Shown: positions 33,472 to 44,083, counted from the first letter of the stretch. The stretch: DNA of 64,000 nucleotides from Amblyomma americanum (GCF_052857255.1 NC_135497.1:118163744-118227743); one strand, 5' to 3'. Notes: a model not told the origin generated them from the sequence alone. Translations and numbers: made by a program.

Positions 33472-35549
33472 AGGCTTTTTTTTCGGTTGCAAAGGGAGTA
33501 TTTATTTGTTCTTACAACCATTTGTCTCTTAATGAGGGAGCTGAAATTACGGTATTTTTTTTTTACTTCCTTAGGACAGTATATTTTCTGGCTTTCTGCT
33601 CTCGTTATAGCTTTTCTTGGTCATATAAGCGGATTTTGAGGAATCTCTCTTATAGACTGAAAGTAACGGGAAGGATGTATGCGTCAATAAAACCATGGAA
33701 AATATGTTCTGTTCTCCGTACATTGGCCCAGCGCTGCGGCTGCCAGTGTAGACCAGCAGCGAAACCATGCCACAACAGCAGAGAAAGGGTGAGCGAAAAG
33801 TAAAGTGCGGCGCGAGGCCGCATGCAGAGCAGGCTGACAACGATAAATCCACCTACCTCCCCTAGCGGGCCTGATTTTGGACTAGTCCGGGCGTGAAGCA
33901 GATGCCATGCGAACACACCCCGCGCCTGCGTGCTTCGGTGTTCCGGTGCCATGGGGATTGTTAATACGCCGTAACTGCGCCGCCAACTGTTATGAACGTA
34001 ACGGAAGGAGGAACTGGCGCCACCATCTGTAATTCGTGCCAGCTGGGGAGTATGCACCCCCCCCCCCCCCCCCCACCTGGAATACGCATTTACCCCGCGC
34101 ACGCGCAGTGACACAGGTGGGTCTAGGCAGGGCCACTGCACGTGCGCAGTAGGGACAGCAGCTTGGGGCGCGCTGGGTGCCGGGCCGATGGGCGCGTCTG
34201 TACACACTGCTGCCCCCAGCACGCACATCCCACCTCGGAGCTAAAATCCATCTCTGTAGCTCTACCTGAACTCACCGAGCACCAAAAACACCGAGCGCGG
34301 CCGCCGCCGCTCATCACGTCAGCAGCGGCGGGATGGAAGCTGAGCTATAGGCGCTCGTCGTGCCGCCAGTTTCGCAAGCAATACGCGTCAAGTGGTTGCT
34401 ATGGAACTTGCCGAAACTAGTCCCTTCGCGTAATATACTGCGCTTCACGCAAGTAAGCGACTCCGTCGGTTTCATTATAATCTCTGCACACTAAACACAC
34501 TGCATTTCACGTATCCACAGCACAAGGCGCAGTCGAAGAAAACTGTCGAACTAACGGCACCGCGCGCCGTACTGCGCGCCTTTTTTGCTATGTTGCAGCC
34601 GCTGTTCCGAAAATTCGCTTTCATGGCATACTTGAGGTTCGTATCTCACGCTAGAGGATTAATCACAACATCATACAACACCGATCTTTCTATCTGTTGG
34701 CACGTGGAAGAAGCTTCCCAGACAATCATCGGGTTGCAGGTTGAAATTTAGTCGTTCTTGGTGACTTAGATGAGAAAGGAGGGGCTAGGGTTACGGGTGC
34801 GGTATTTGGCTACCCTGTTCTTTTTTTTATATCGTCGTCAGAATCCAAAAATTCTCATCCTTATCTTTACATCCTACGTGGTTAAATACTTTTCACACAC
34901 GATGCCCACCAATAGGCTCCGAGGTTCAGTACCGGTGCGGCGACACCCGCCTTCCGCCAATGTTCCTTCTCCGATGGCCGCAAATTAACATCGGACACGC
35001 ACCCTATTCAGTCAGGTGACATCATCATACAGCTGGTCCTCATCTGCGTGTTCTCCAATTCTTGGAAGTGTTCGTCTTGCCGTCGCTTCTGCCATCAACT
35101 CCGCCGGCCCCATTGCCGTCTCCGCCAAGGTCGGCCGCGAACCTTTGTGTATTCGGTCATTCCAGCTCCTATAGGTGGCGCGGGGGCAGTGCGACATGAC
35201 GGGCTAGGCGGTGATGGCACCGATGTCATAGGCGTCGAGCGTAACAAGAGGCATTCGCCGTAGCTTTCTTGAGTTGTACCCGACTTATAACTCTGCCTTG
35301 ACAATGTTTCGTATGGTATCTAAGAGTCTAAAAAAACGAATTTGTCTTCTCAATGACGTGTCCGTGAGTCTGCATGACCACATTGGACGCACGTGTCGAC
35401 TATGAATGAAGTTCAGGAGATCATGCTGGCGGGCAAGTTGGTGTTGCGTTATGTGAAGGAGTCAGCGCTGGTGAATGCCTTACGTACCTGTCTTCTCTTC
35501 TGTCCCTCATCTAGTTTACGCACTGACTTCTTCACATCACGGCCCTGAA
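33472..35549. other. Mostly unassigned, GC-rich in the middle
   Basis: It holds an 18-bp poly-C run at 34057-34074 in a GC-rich region around 34.0-34.4 kb that could be a CpG island. I cannot assign a gene to it. The open frames here overlap on both strands and show no domain. Confidence 0.35.
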
Positions 35550-35567
35550 TAGGTAGGTAGGTAGGTT
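35550..35567 (+). repeat. (TAGG)n tract
   Basis: Four TAGG units. On the minus strand this would be a (CCTA)n tail such as those ending some retroposons, but no element could be traced upstream of it. Confidence 0.5.
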
Positions 35568-35885
35568 AATGCTATGAGGTATTCTGGGGAGGGGAAATCT
35601 GGTACCGACGAGGGGGAGGAGGGAACTGTCTCTGTCGACATTGTCGCCGTCGTCACTGCACTGCTAGTAATCCAGGGGCGTGGCAGTAGGTGGCCGTCCG
35701 AAGTCGGAGGCGGCAGGCCCGTCACAGCAGCTGCATAGGCACCAGAGGAGGTAGGTGAACGGCCTTGCTGGATGCAAGCAGCACGACCTCCGACCAGCCG
35801 CAGGGCTTGCCAGACGCTCAGCGAGGACTGCAGGGCAGCTGGGGCTGTCAGCAGGGGGCCACCACGTTGGCTGAACTACGCGGCG

Positions 35886-36180
35886 GCAGGTGGGAACCGC
35901 TGTAAACTGCTACGGGGTAGCAGCGCGGCGGGGAACGCTGTGTACCGCCGGTTCCGACGGCGCGTAGGGGCTGTTTGGACAGCAGGGGCACCAAGCAGCT
36001 GGCGCCACAGGGCCGTCGGTCGTTTCCAGGCGGTAGGTAGGAACTGCAGTGTACTGCTACAGGGTAGCAGCGCGACGGGGGGCGCTGGATACTGCCGTTT
36101 CCGGCGGCGCGTAGGGGTGTTACCACAGCAGGAGTGTCAGGCAGCTGGCACCGCGAGGACCGGCGGTCGTTTCCAGGAGT
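35886..36180 (+). repeat. 147-bp tandem duplication in GC-rich region
   Basis: The unit containing ACTGCTACGGGGTAGCAGCGCG (about 35906) recurs 147 bp later with about 20% differences (about 36053). 147 is 49 codons, and the plus frame 35772-36359 stays open over both units, but the opposite strand is open as well. No known domain is visible. A coding role is not established. Confidence 0.6.
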
Positions 36181-36965
36181 GCAGGATACGATCCTGGGCG
36201 TACCACTGGGAGATGCAGCAGGATGGCAGCAGGGCAGGAACATGGGAAACCGTCGTAGGGAGCGGCGCGAAGAAGCCCCACACGCACCAGTGCTCGCGGG
36301 GAGGGCGGGGGGCCGCAGGAAGGCCACTCTCTCGTCCGGGGCAGCACAGCAGGCGTTGAGGTGGTGGACGGGCCGCCGCCATCGTAGTCCGTTGTGCCGG
36401 CTGCTGGGAGCTTGCAGTAAGATGGGCCGTCGCCGCTGCAGCTGACGACGACGGCCCTGAGAGGCTGTCCCGGTGGGCGGCGGCTACACGGCCGCCCAAG
36501 CGGTTGACGGGTAGAAAGGCCTACTCCTTGGAGTAGGGGCGCGGCCGACGGGCGCTAGGGAAGCCCTAGAAGGGGCGGAAGGGCGCTGGACGGCGCTGAG
36601 AGCGCGCGGGGCTCCTCGAGCTCGTCCAAAGGGTGGGCAGGAGTGTGCGCCGGGCGCGGCAAGGGCTGGGGCGTGACGGTGTCGTCAAGAGGCGCGAACA
36701 CATCGCGGGAGGAGAAGCTTGGGACATTCGTTCTCCTCGGAGGTCAAGACGGAACAGAATGCTCTTGGCGGCGTGGGAAATCGAGTGTTTTTGAAAAGAT
36801 CCTCATACAATCCTCCACGGGAAGGGAAATGACTGGAATGGGCCGCAGGTACAGATTTGCCACGCGGAAAGGAATAGGATGCAAGGGGAAGGTGACCATT
36901 ATCAATCTCTTTAGGGCATAGTTTAGAGCAGGGCTGGCTTCGTGTAACCAGAGCTGGTGTTCGTA
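36181..36965. other. GC-rich, no recognised feature
   Basis: Low-complexity GC-rich sequence continuing from the tandem repeat. No gene recognised. Confidence 0.35.
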
Positions 36966-36991
36966 ACCGACGGACGGACGGACGGATGGAC

Positions 36992-37025
<34 letters not shown>

Positions 37026-37143
37026 ATGGATGGATGGATGGATGGACGGACGGATGGACGGACGGACGGACGGACGGACGGATGGATGGATGGACGGACG
37101 GATGGATGGATGGATGGATGGATGGATGGATGGATGGATGGAT
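36966..37143 (+). repeat. (GGAT/GGAC)n microsatellite, LINE tail
   Basis: About 178 bp of GGAC and GGAT units. It directly adjoins the 3' end of the minus-strand LINE at 37144, so it is most likely the expanded (ATCC/GTCC)n tail of that LINE. Confidence 0.9.
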
Positions 37144-38035
37144 CTGAACCCTTTAAATCGGGCGGTGGCTCAAGCCGCCTAGCCATGACTTATGAAATTT
37201 TACTCTTGTCTTGATTTTAGCCACCAATCAGATAACCTTGGCTTAGTTATTCCTACCCGCTTAAAATCTATTTTCCCTGCACTGTCCTTAAATTCAATGC
37301 CTTGGATAAATCAGCCCCGCTGCTTTCCACTGTAGGGTGTAGCCCTTTATAGAAAATTATCAAGTTTTCAGCCGTTTCCTCCTCCTCTCCGCACGCATCG
37401 CACAACGTGTCTATCTCGTGGTACCGGACTTTATATGTCTTAGTCCGCAAAACTCCCGTCCTGGCCTCAAACAACAAAGGGCTTCCCCTACAATTATCAT
37501 AGGTATTTTCTTTGGCAATTTCCTCCTTAAAGATCCTGTATGTTCCCAGTGCCAATTTCGTCAGCATCCCCGTTTTACACAGAGCTCTCTCTGTTTCTTT
37601 AACCTTTTTCGTAACCTATAATTGCTGATTTGCCCCTCTTCTGCTGTCCAGATATTTGCTTGTCAATTTTCTAGTTCACTTTCTCCGTTTCGTGTCAACA
37701 TTTCTTATATACAGATATCTGAATACTTTCCTAGCCCACTGCTTTTCCCCCATTTTTCTCAATCGCTGAACAAATGCTATCTTACTGCTAGCTTCTCTGC
37801 TCTCGAACGACGCCCATCCCATATCACCCTGTACCCCTTGATTTGGTGTATTGCCATGTGCTCCCAAAGCTAGCCTCCCTACGCCACGCTGTTTAATTTC
37901 TAACCTTGCTTGAACATCTGGTCTCATGCACAGGACCGCATTACCGAAAGTCAGGCTAGAAACCATCACCCCTTTCCAGATCACTCTTACCACTTCATAC
38001 CTTTTGTAAATCCACAGTGCCCTATTTTCATGACA
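37144..38035 (-). mobile_element. LINE 3' end with C-terminal Cys motif
   Basis: Minus-strand remnant of a tick non-LTR element. It has the post-RT region SLTFGNAVLCMRPDVQ and QRGVGRLALGAHGNTPNQ (37676-37993). A cysteine-rich C-terminus follows, LCDACGEEEETAENLI (37268-37567), a half zinc-finger found at the ends of several LINE ORF2 proteins. It is truncated at its 5' side near 38035 and in two frames. The clade is not certain. Confidence 0.7.
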
Positions 38036-38099
38036 GCTGCATTCCTACTAGCTTTATTCATTATATATTTCATTATATATTCATTATCGTGCGTGTCGC

Positions 38100-38400
38100 G
38101 CAGAGAGGATGCGCCGTGGGTGCACAGTGGGTGCCGGTCACTCCGGCATCGCCGGCAATGAAGAAGCTGACGACCTCGCGACCGCCGCACATCAACCACC
38201 TGCCAGTGATCTGCCCCTTGCGCTGGAGGACGTGCGTGCGGTCATCCACGACCATCTCCGAAAGCAGCACCCCGACCCACGCATCGCAGGAGGTGAGCGC
38301 ATCGAAAGCATCAACGGCTGTCGCGCACTTACGCGGTCGCAACGTGCAATGATCCTCCGCGCGCGCATTGGCTGCGTGTGACCCGGGGAACGACGGGAAT
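38100..38400 (+). pseudogene. LINE RNase H C-terminal fragment
   Basis: The plus frame 38109-38381 shows GAGHSGIAGNEEADDLA, the last part of a LINE RNase H domain with its conserved His and Asp. A tail follows with TRSQRAMILRARIGC, seen in R1/I-type elements. The residues just before (VQWVP in another frame) show that a base was lost. The fragment has no flanking domains and opposite orientation to its neighbour at 37.1-38.0 kb. Confidence 0.65.
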
Positions 38401-39361
38401 GCCACGAAATCGCGCCACATTCTCACAGCCGGCCTCCTCTACGGCGTGGCGGCGACGGAGCCGAAAACCGCGGCAGCAACGGAGCGGCGCGGTGTTCTTA
38501 CCGAAAGAGGCGCCGGACACCGGCAAACCAGCTGTGGTGGGCGCTCGCTTCTTCCAAGTGACTCTAAGCCAGTGCCTTTTTTTTCTCCCGCGTGGAAAAA
38601 AAAGAAATAACAGCGGCATCGGCGGCAGGGTCCGAAGGAGATGCCGAAAGTGCGGTGAGTCGTCTGTCGTGTGCTTGGGCTGCTTTGCTTGACTATTATC
38701 GCAGAAAACAAAACAATGCGATCTCGCAAGCGGTGGAAAAAAGCTCGAAGTTAGTTGAACAACTTTGCTTAACTCCACAGTTTTTACAACGAAACACCAC
38801 GCGTACAGCACCAAAACATATTTATACGCATATAGCAAGCTGCTATTAAAACGCTGCGCTCACTGCAGTCACATTATTCTGGGCAACATGAAAAAAACCG
38901 AAGATATGTAGGGGGTAATGAACTCTGTTACCAATGCAGGAATGGTTTTCAGGGGCTTGCTAGCTTGGTCTTTATACCAACGTTCGAGAATTAGGCTAGC
39001 AAAACAGTTTGGAGAATATCTTACCAGTATACACAAGCAAATTTTCAGATTTTTCTCGTTAGCAGAACTCAATGAGTGTCTGAAAGAGATAAATCCGTCA
39101 TGCTTGTAACATTCCATACCGGATCGTTTTGCTGACATTCCTGTCTGCTTTAATGCATTTTATTCTGATATGCGTCTTTATGTACAACCATGTATATCGC
39201 AAATGCTTGTATTTTACAGTTGTGTATTTACTGTGTGTGCTCGAACTTAGCCAATGTTTTGTTGAGTGAAGGGATGAATTTTTGCCCAACGTTTCTTTCT
39301 CTATCTCTCTATGTAAATAGAGCAGGTGTCCAGCTAAATGTAACCACGTTTTTAACAATTG
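38401..39361. other. No recognised feature
   Basis: GC-rich at first, then AT-rich. One cysteine cluster is discussed among the rejected items. Confidence 0.35.
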
Positions 39362-39374
39362 AAGGAGTGTCCTA

Positions 39375-39585
39375 CTGGTGTGCTGTGCGATGTCAGTGCA
39401 CGTTAAAGATCCCCAGGTTTGTCGAAATTATTCCGGAGCCCTTCACTACGGCACCTCTTTCTTCCTTTCTTCTTTCACTCCCTCCTTTATCCCTTCCCTT
39501 ACGGCGCGGTGTCCAACGTCGCGTGTCCAACGATATATGAGACAGATACTGCGCAATTTCCTTTCCCCCAAAACCAGTTATTATT
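39375..39585 (+). mobile_element. ATT-tailed tick SINE, 5'-truncated, with 13-bp target duplication
   Basis: It starts in the SINE body (GTGTGCTGTGCGATGTCAGTGC, just after the truncated end), carries the TTCTTCCTTTCTTC and CCCTTCCCTTACGGCGCGG blocks, and ends CCAGTTATTATT. AAGGAGTGTCCTA is repeated perfectly at 39362-39374 and 39586-39598. The tRNA-like head is missing. Confidence 0.9.
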
Positions 39586-39760
39586 AAGGAGTGTCCTAGG
39601 CGCGTAAAATGGGTTCAGTACTGCTGAGGGTCGTGTGGCCTACTCTGCAGTATTTAATCAAGGCAAAACTTGAGTTTCAGTCCGGTGTGCGTATATGACA
39701 TTGAAGTGACCTTCGCACTTGGCGATTTGATAGCAACAGACTGGGCTTGGTGGCTGTGCC

Positions 39761-41236
39761 ATGGCAAAGACCACTAATCCGCTCTTCCTGACAATGCAGG
39801 TGCTTGTCACGATCATCGCCGCATTTCTGCCTGGCCTGACGACTGCGCAGTCGGGTTCGTCATCCCTACCGATTTATCTTGGCTGCGGCGGATTTGGGGC
39901 TGGCTGCGTCAACGTCACCGCTGCCGTCGACACGCCGCCACGGATCTGCCCAACCCTCGCTGCCTCCTGGATCGCCCCATCACAGTCGACATCATCATCT
40001 TCAGCTATAAAACCGCTGCATCCGTCAACGACACTTCGTGGGCTTGGTGGCTGTGCCATGGCAAAGACCACTAATCCGCTCTTCCTGACAATGCAGGTGC
40101 TTGTCACGATCATCGCCGCATTTCTGCCTGGCCTGACGACTGCGCAGTCGGGTTCGTCATCCCTACCGATTTATCTTGGCTGCGGCGGATTTGGGGCTGG
40201 CTGCGTCAACGTCACCGCTGCCGTCGACACGCCGCCACGGATCTGCCCAACCCTCGCTGCCTCCTGGATCGCCCCATCACAGTCGACATCATCATCTTCA
40301 GCTATAAAACCGCTGCATCCGTCAACGACACTTCGTGGGCTTGGTGGCTGTGCCATGGCAAAGACCACTAATCCGCTCTTCCTGACAATGCAGGTTGGTG
40401 AACAATACAGCCTGTTCGCTAAGAAAACTAGTAACTACTTCTTAGTGCAGCTACCAAGCCCACAGTGTCTGAGTGCTATCGCTGCCGATTTTGCCCGTTC
40501 TCTTCTGTTGTTGTTATCCGGTGATATTGAAACTAACCCCGGTCCTGATTCTGTCGCCATTCTTGCCGAGCTGCAAAAAATTTCAGCCAGTCAATCTCAA
40601 CTCATCGCTGATGTGGGTGAACTAAAAAACCAACTACTAACGACAAACCAAACCATCTCCAATCTGAACGAAAGAATGACTGATCTCGAGAACCACTAAC
40701 AAACCCTAAAAACCTTACAAACAGACCTTGATACTGTCCGAACTAACGCCGCCCAGACAGCCAGCTTAGTCTCTGCACTAGAAACACGCCTAGACGACGC
40801 CGAAAATCGATCGCGGCGGAATAATCTAATATTTTATGGCCTTGAAGACACTAATGCGGCCGAAACATATGCTGAGGCTGAAAAAATCATCATTCGTCAC
40901 TGCCAGGATCGCCTTAACATATCAATCGACCCTAAAGAAATAGAACGCGCACATCGCCTTGGACGCCACTCTGACGACCGCTGCCGCCCAATAATAACCA
41001 AATTCACGTCCTACAAAACTAAAGACAATATTCTCTCAAATGCCCGGAAACTAAAGAACACATCCTATAGCATCGGCGAAGACTTCTCTCGTTCTGTCCA
41101 AACCGCGCGTAGCCACCTTGTAGCATTCGCCAAAGCCAAAAAAGCTAAATTTTCACTTCGCTACAAAACATTGCACATTGGAGCTAAGCGTTACATGTAC
41201 GATATCTCATCGCAGATGGTTAAAGAGATACCATAG
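39761..41236 (+). CDS. LINE ORF1 (2A motif, coiled coil, RNA-binding), one internal stop
   Basis: Three in-frame start codons, one per monomer (39761, 40058, 40355), all in GCCATGG context. The shortest form starts at 40355. The 2A motif SGDIETNPGP lies at residues 55-64 of that form. Next come a coiled coil (AELQKISASQSQLIADVG and ERMTDLENH), a second heptad region, and the block ENRSRRNNLIFYGL with ERAHRLGRH and RPIITKFTSYKTKD. That block resembles the RRM and C-terminal domain of L1-type ORF1 proteins, which form RNA-binding trimers. A TAA at 40697-40699 interrupts the coiled coil. The frame otherwise continues to TAG at 41234-41236. Skipping at the 2A would release the N-terminal piece from the RNA-binding part. 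The internal stop is probably a mutation of this copy. Confidence 0.8.
40006..40012 (+). promoter_or_regulatory. TATA box of monomer 1
   Basis: TATAAAA lies 34 bp before the first base of monomer 2 (40040), the expected distance to a Pol II start. The element's own 5' end (39743) has the same monomer phase, which supports a start at that base. Confidence 0.6.
40303..40309 (+). promoter_or_regulatory. TATA box of monomer 2
   Basis: Same TATAAAA in the second unit. A start 34 bp downstream (40337) would give an RNA whose first AUG is at 40355, 18 nt from the cap. Confidence 0.6.
40502..40546 (+). other. 2A ribosome-skipping sequence
   Basis: Codes for LLLLLSGDIETNPGP, a perfect match to the D-x-E-x-N-P-G-P consensus after a hydrophobic run. 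In 2A peptides the ribosome fails to form the Gly-Pro bond and continues, giving two proteins. The break would fall between codons 40541-40543 (Gly) and 40544-40546 (Pro). Its upstream leucine run also resembles the dual signal/2A peptides described in sea urchin. Confidence 0.85.
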
Positions 41237-41332
41237 CGGTTACCTCCCCCAAATGTAATCAATACCCGTCCCCGCACTTTACCAAGCAATCATCTTTCGT
41301 TCTCTGTAACCTACACTAATATTCGCAGTCTT

Positions 41333-44083
41333 ATGCCGAAACGAGAACGCGTGTCTAGCTTAGTCATATCATCTAACAGCAGTATGCTGTTACTAACTGA
41401 AACCTGGCTTACTAATGATATCACTGATGCTGAAGTTATTGCCGATTTGCCGAATTTTTCTGTTTATCGGAAGGACCGCACAGATTCTCGAGGGGGTGGC
41501 GTGCTGATCGCTGCTGGACCAGAATTATCTTGTTCACCCATCCGTCTCCCATCTAACTTAGAGATACTGTGGCTTTTGTGCCGTACTTCACCACATTCAG
41601 TCATAATCGGCGTGTGTTATAGGCCTCCGCATTCTAGCCCAAACTTTTCTCGTGAACTTAACAATATGCTAAACCAGCTCATGATATCTTATCCGAACGC
41701 GCATATTCTTCTGTTTGGTGATTTTAATTATCCAGGAATAAACTGGCTCAACCGTTCTCATTCACAGCCAATCAGTGCAGAATCAAGGGATTTTCTAGAT
41801 GTTTGTTTGAACTTTAATCTTTACCAACTAGTAACCAGCCCAACACGCACCGCAGGCGATTCGAGCAACATTTTAGACTTAATACTAAGCTCTCATCCTG
41901 ACAGTTTGTCATCCATTACATACTTAGAGCCCATTAGCGATCATAAAGTCATTCAAGCCGATTTTTCCTTCCGCACCGAGCGCCATGAAACACAAAAGAA
42001 AACAATCACCCTGTATGACAAGGGTAACTACAATGCCATTAATCATGAACTGAGCATTTTTTTCCCACTCTTCGAAGCCGGTTATAACCAGAGATCTGTT
42101 AGCGAGAATTGGCTAATATTTAAAAATAAACTTCATGAACTAACGCAAAAATTTATCCCTAGAATAACTTTTCGTGAAAATCGCTCTAAACCCTGGTTTT
42201 CTAAGACACTAAAAAGACTGGAGAATAAAAAGAAGCGGCTTTTTCGCGCTGCCAAATTTAAAAGCAATTCCGAAGCGTGGGAGAAATACTTTTCAGCCGA
42301 AAAAGAATACTTGACTTCCGTCACCAACGCTAAACACTCATTTTTTAACAGCGACCTACCGCGCATGCTATGCGATAACCCCAAAAAATTTTGGCGCGTT
42401 ATCAATCCCGCACCATCACACTCAGTAACTCTCACTCATGCATCCGGTATTCAAGCCTCCGACATAGAATGCGCTAACATCTTCAATACGGCGTTCTCGT
42501 CAATTTTCACCCAGGAGCGCAACCCGCCTCCAAGAATACCTCCTACTAATGCCACCTCACCGATGGACGCAATAACTTTTTCTTCAACAGGCATCTCGTC
42601 TTTAATCGAGAAAATGAAACTTTCCTCGTCAGCCGGCATCGACGAGATAAACACTAAACTACTAAAAAACACAAAATGTATCAGTGCAGTGTATCTTGAA
42701 TTATTGTTTTCGCAATCACTCTCTACAGGTCTCATTCCGGAAAACTGGAAAGTTGGGAAGGTCGTTCCACTCTACAAATCAGGTGACAAAAATTCCCCTC
42801 TGAACTACCGTCCTATTTCTTTAACTGGCGTCCCCTGCAAGATCATGGAACATGTCATATACTCTCAGGTAATGGACTTCTTAGACGCTAACAATTTCTT
42901 CCATCCATCCCAGCACGGTTTCCGCAAGGGGTATTCATGCGAAACACAACTAGCCATGTTCCTCAACGACTTACATACTAACCTGGACGCTAACCTTCAA
43001 GTTGACGCCATCTTTCTGGATTACGCTAAAGCATTTGATAAAGTTCCACATCAACGTTTAATACAAAAACTTTCTATTCTAAACATTCATTCTAACGTGC
43101 TAAACTGGATCAAGGCCTTCTTAAGAAATCGCTTTCAGTCAGTCATTGTAAATAACCAGTCTTCCAACCCTCTCCCTGTAACATCCGGCGTCCCACAAGG
43201 CTCTGTTCTTGCACCCCTATTGTTTTTAATATATATTAATGATCTCCCTCAATACGTATCCTGCCAAATTCGAATGTTCGCTGACGACTGCGTAACTTAC
43301 CGCCAAGTAACAAACATAACTGATCATGAAGCCCTCCAGCAGGACCTTAACCAAATTGAACAGTGGTGCGCAGATTGGCTTATGACCCTCAACCCTAGCA
43401 AATGCAAGCTTCTTTCCATCACCCGTCGCAAAAAGACTCATGCCTTCCAATACAAAATCGCTAACGAGTTCGTAGAATCTGTATCATCTTTCAAATACTT
43501 AGGCGTCACATTATCTAACGACCTAACATGGAATGCACATGTTACTAACGTGATATCATCGGCTAACAAAACTCTGGGATTTCTTAAACGTCACCTTCGC
43601 CTCACCTCACATCACGTGAAATTGCTCGCCTACAAGTCACTCATTAGACCTAAACTTGAATATGCATCCGCCATATGGGACCCGCATCATATTAACCTCG
43701 TAAACGATCTAGAAGCCGTTCAAAACCGCGCTACAAGGTTCATTCATTCTTCTTACTCTTACGACGTCAGTGTTTCAGCCTTAAAAACCAAATCAGCACT
43801 ATCGCCTCTTACCGTTCGTCGTCGCATAGCCACGCTATCACTGTACCACAAGTTCTTTTACTCATCACTTAACCGTGCCCCTTACATCACGCCAGCATCA
43901 TACATTTCTCATCGCACTAGCCACACGCTTCAAGTTTTTCGCCCACGTGCCCGAACTGTTACTTTTTCAGCCTCCTTCTTCCCACGTGCAGCTAAGGATT
44001 GGAACGGCCTTCCCCAGCACATCGTCGACATCACCTGTCCTTCATCATTTGCAAACAATCTAAACAACATTTTTTGTTCATGA
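41333..44083 (+). CDS. LINE ORF2: AP-like endonuclease and reverse transcriptase
   Basis: An open frame of 916 codons from the first ATG, with no stop. The N-terminal third is an AP-type endonuclease: [35 protein letters not shown] and the catalytic ISDHK. The middle is the reverse transcriptase: [64 protein letters not shown], and FADD at about 43278-43289. The C-terminal thumb shows [14 protein letters not shown] and NRATRFI. The first ATG lies just after the codons TNIRSL, whose Asn is the first catalytic residue of the fold. The true N-terminus must therefore be further upstream, yet no ATG occurs between the ORF1 TAG and 41333. ORF2 is in the same frame as ORF1. Confidence 0.9.
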   Translation: MPKRERVSSLVISSNSSMLLLTETWLTNDITDAEVIADLPNFSVYRKDRTDSRGGGVLIAAGPELSCSPIRLPSNLEILWLLCRTSPHSVIIGVCYRPPHSSPNFSRELNNMLNQLMISYPNAHILLFGDFNYPGINWLNRSHSQPISAESRDFLDVCLNFNLYQLVTSPTRTAGDSSNILDLILSSHPDSLSSITYLEPISDHKVIQADFSFRTERHETQKKTITLYDKGNYNAINHELSIFFPLFEAGYNQRSVSENWLIFKNKLHELTQKFIPRITFRENRSKPWFSKTLKRLENKKKRLFRAAKFKSNSEAWEKYFSAEKEYLTSVTNAKHSFFNSDLPRMLCDNPKKFWRVINPAPSHSVTLTHASGIQASDIECANIFNTAFSSIFTQERNPPPRIPPTNATSPMDAITFSSTGISSLIEKMKLSSSAGIDEINTKLLKNTKCISAVYLELLFSQSLSTGLIPENWKVGKVVPLYKSGDKNSPLNYRPISLTGVPCKIMEHVIYSQVMDFLDANNFFHPSQHGFRKGYSCETQLAMFLNDLHTNLDANLQVDAIFLDYAKAFDKVPHQRLIQKLSILNIHSNVLNWIKAFLRNRFQSVIVNNQSSNPLPVTSGVPQGSVLAPLLFLIYINDLPQYVSCQIRMFADDCVTYRQVTNITDHEALQQDLNQIEQWCADWLMTLNPSKCKLLSITRRKKTHAFQYKIANEFVESVSSFKYLGVTLSNDLTWNAHVTNVISSANKTLGFLKRHLRLTSHHVKLLAYKSLIRPKLEYASAIWDPHHINLVNDLEAVQNRATRFIHSSYSYDVSVSALKTKSALSPLTVRRRIATLSLYHKFFYSSLNRAPYITPASYISHRTSHTLQVFRPRARTVTFSASFFPRAAKDWNGLPQHIVDITCPSSFANNLNNIFCS

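Larger units (their letters stand above)
39743..40336 (+). repeat. Two tandem 297-bp promoter monomers of the LINE
   Basis: Unit 1 is 39743-40039 and unit 2 is 40040-40336. They are identical as far as I can see by reading. A third begins at 40337 and diverges after ATGCAGGT (about 40394). The length is 99 codons, so the ORF1 frame is kept open through any number of units. Each carries GCCATGG (a strong start context) 18 bp from its first base and TATAAAA near its end. The coded block starts like a signal peptide (LVTIIAAFLPGLTTAQSG). Confidence 0.9.

Noticed and set aside
33650..34228. Open frame of 192 codons on the minus strand
   Set aside because: It crosses an 18-bp poly-C run coding for glycines and overlaps open frames on other strands. 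No domain seen.
36923..37214. Open frames with Asp-Gly-Trp-Met or Ser-Ile-His-Pro repeats
   Set aside because: Translation of the GGAT/GGAC microsatellite.
38378..38692. Cysteine cluster CRKCGESSVVCLGCF as a piggyBac C-terminal zinc finger
   Set aside because: Spacing is only loosely similar, the frame stops at once, and there is no transposase domain nearby.
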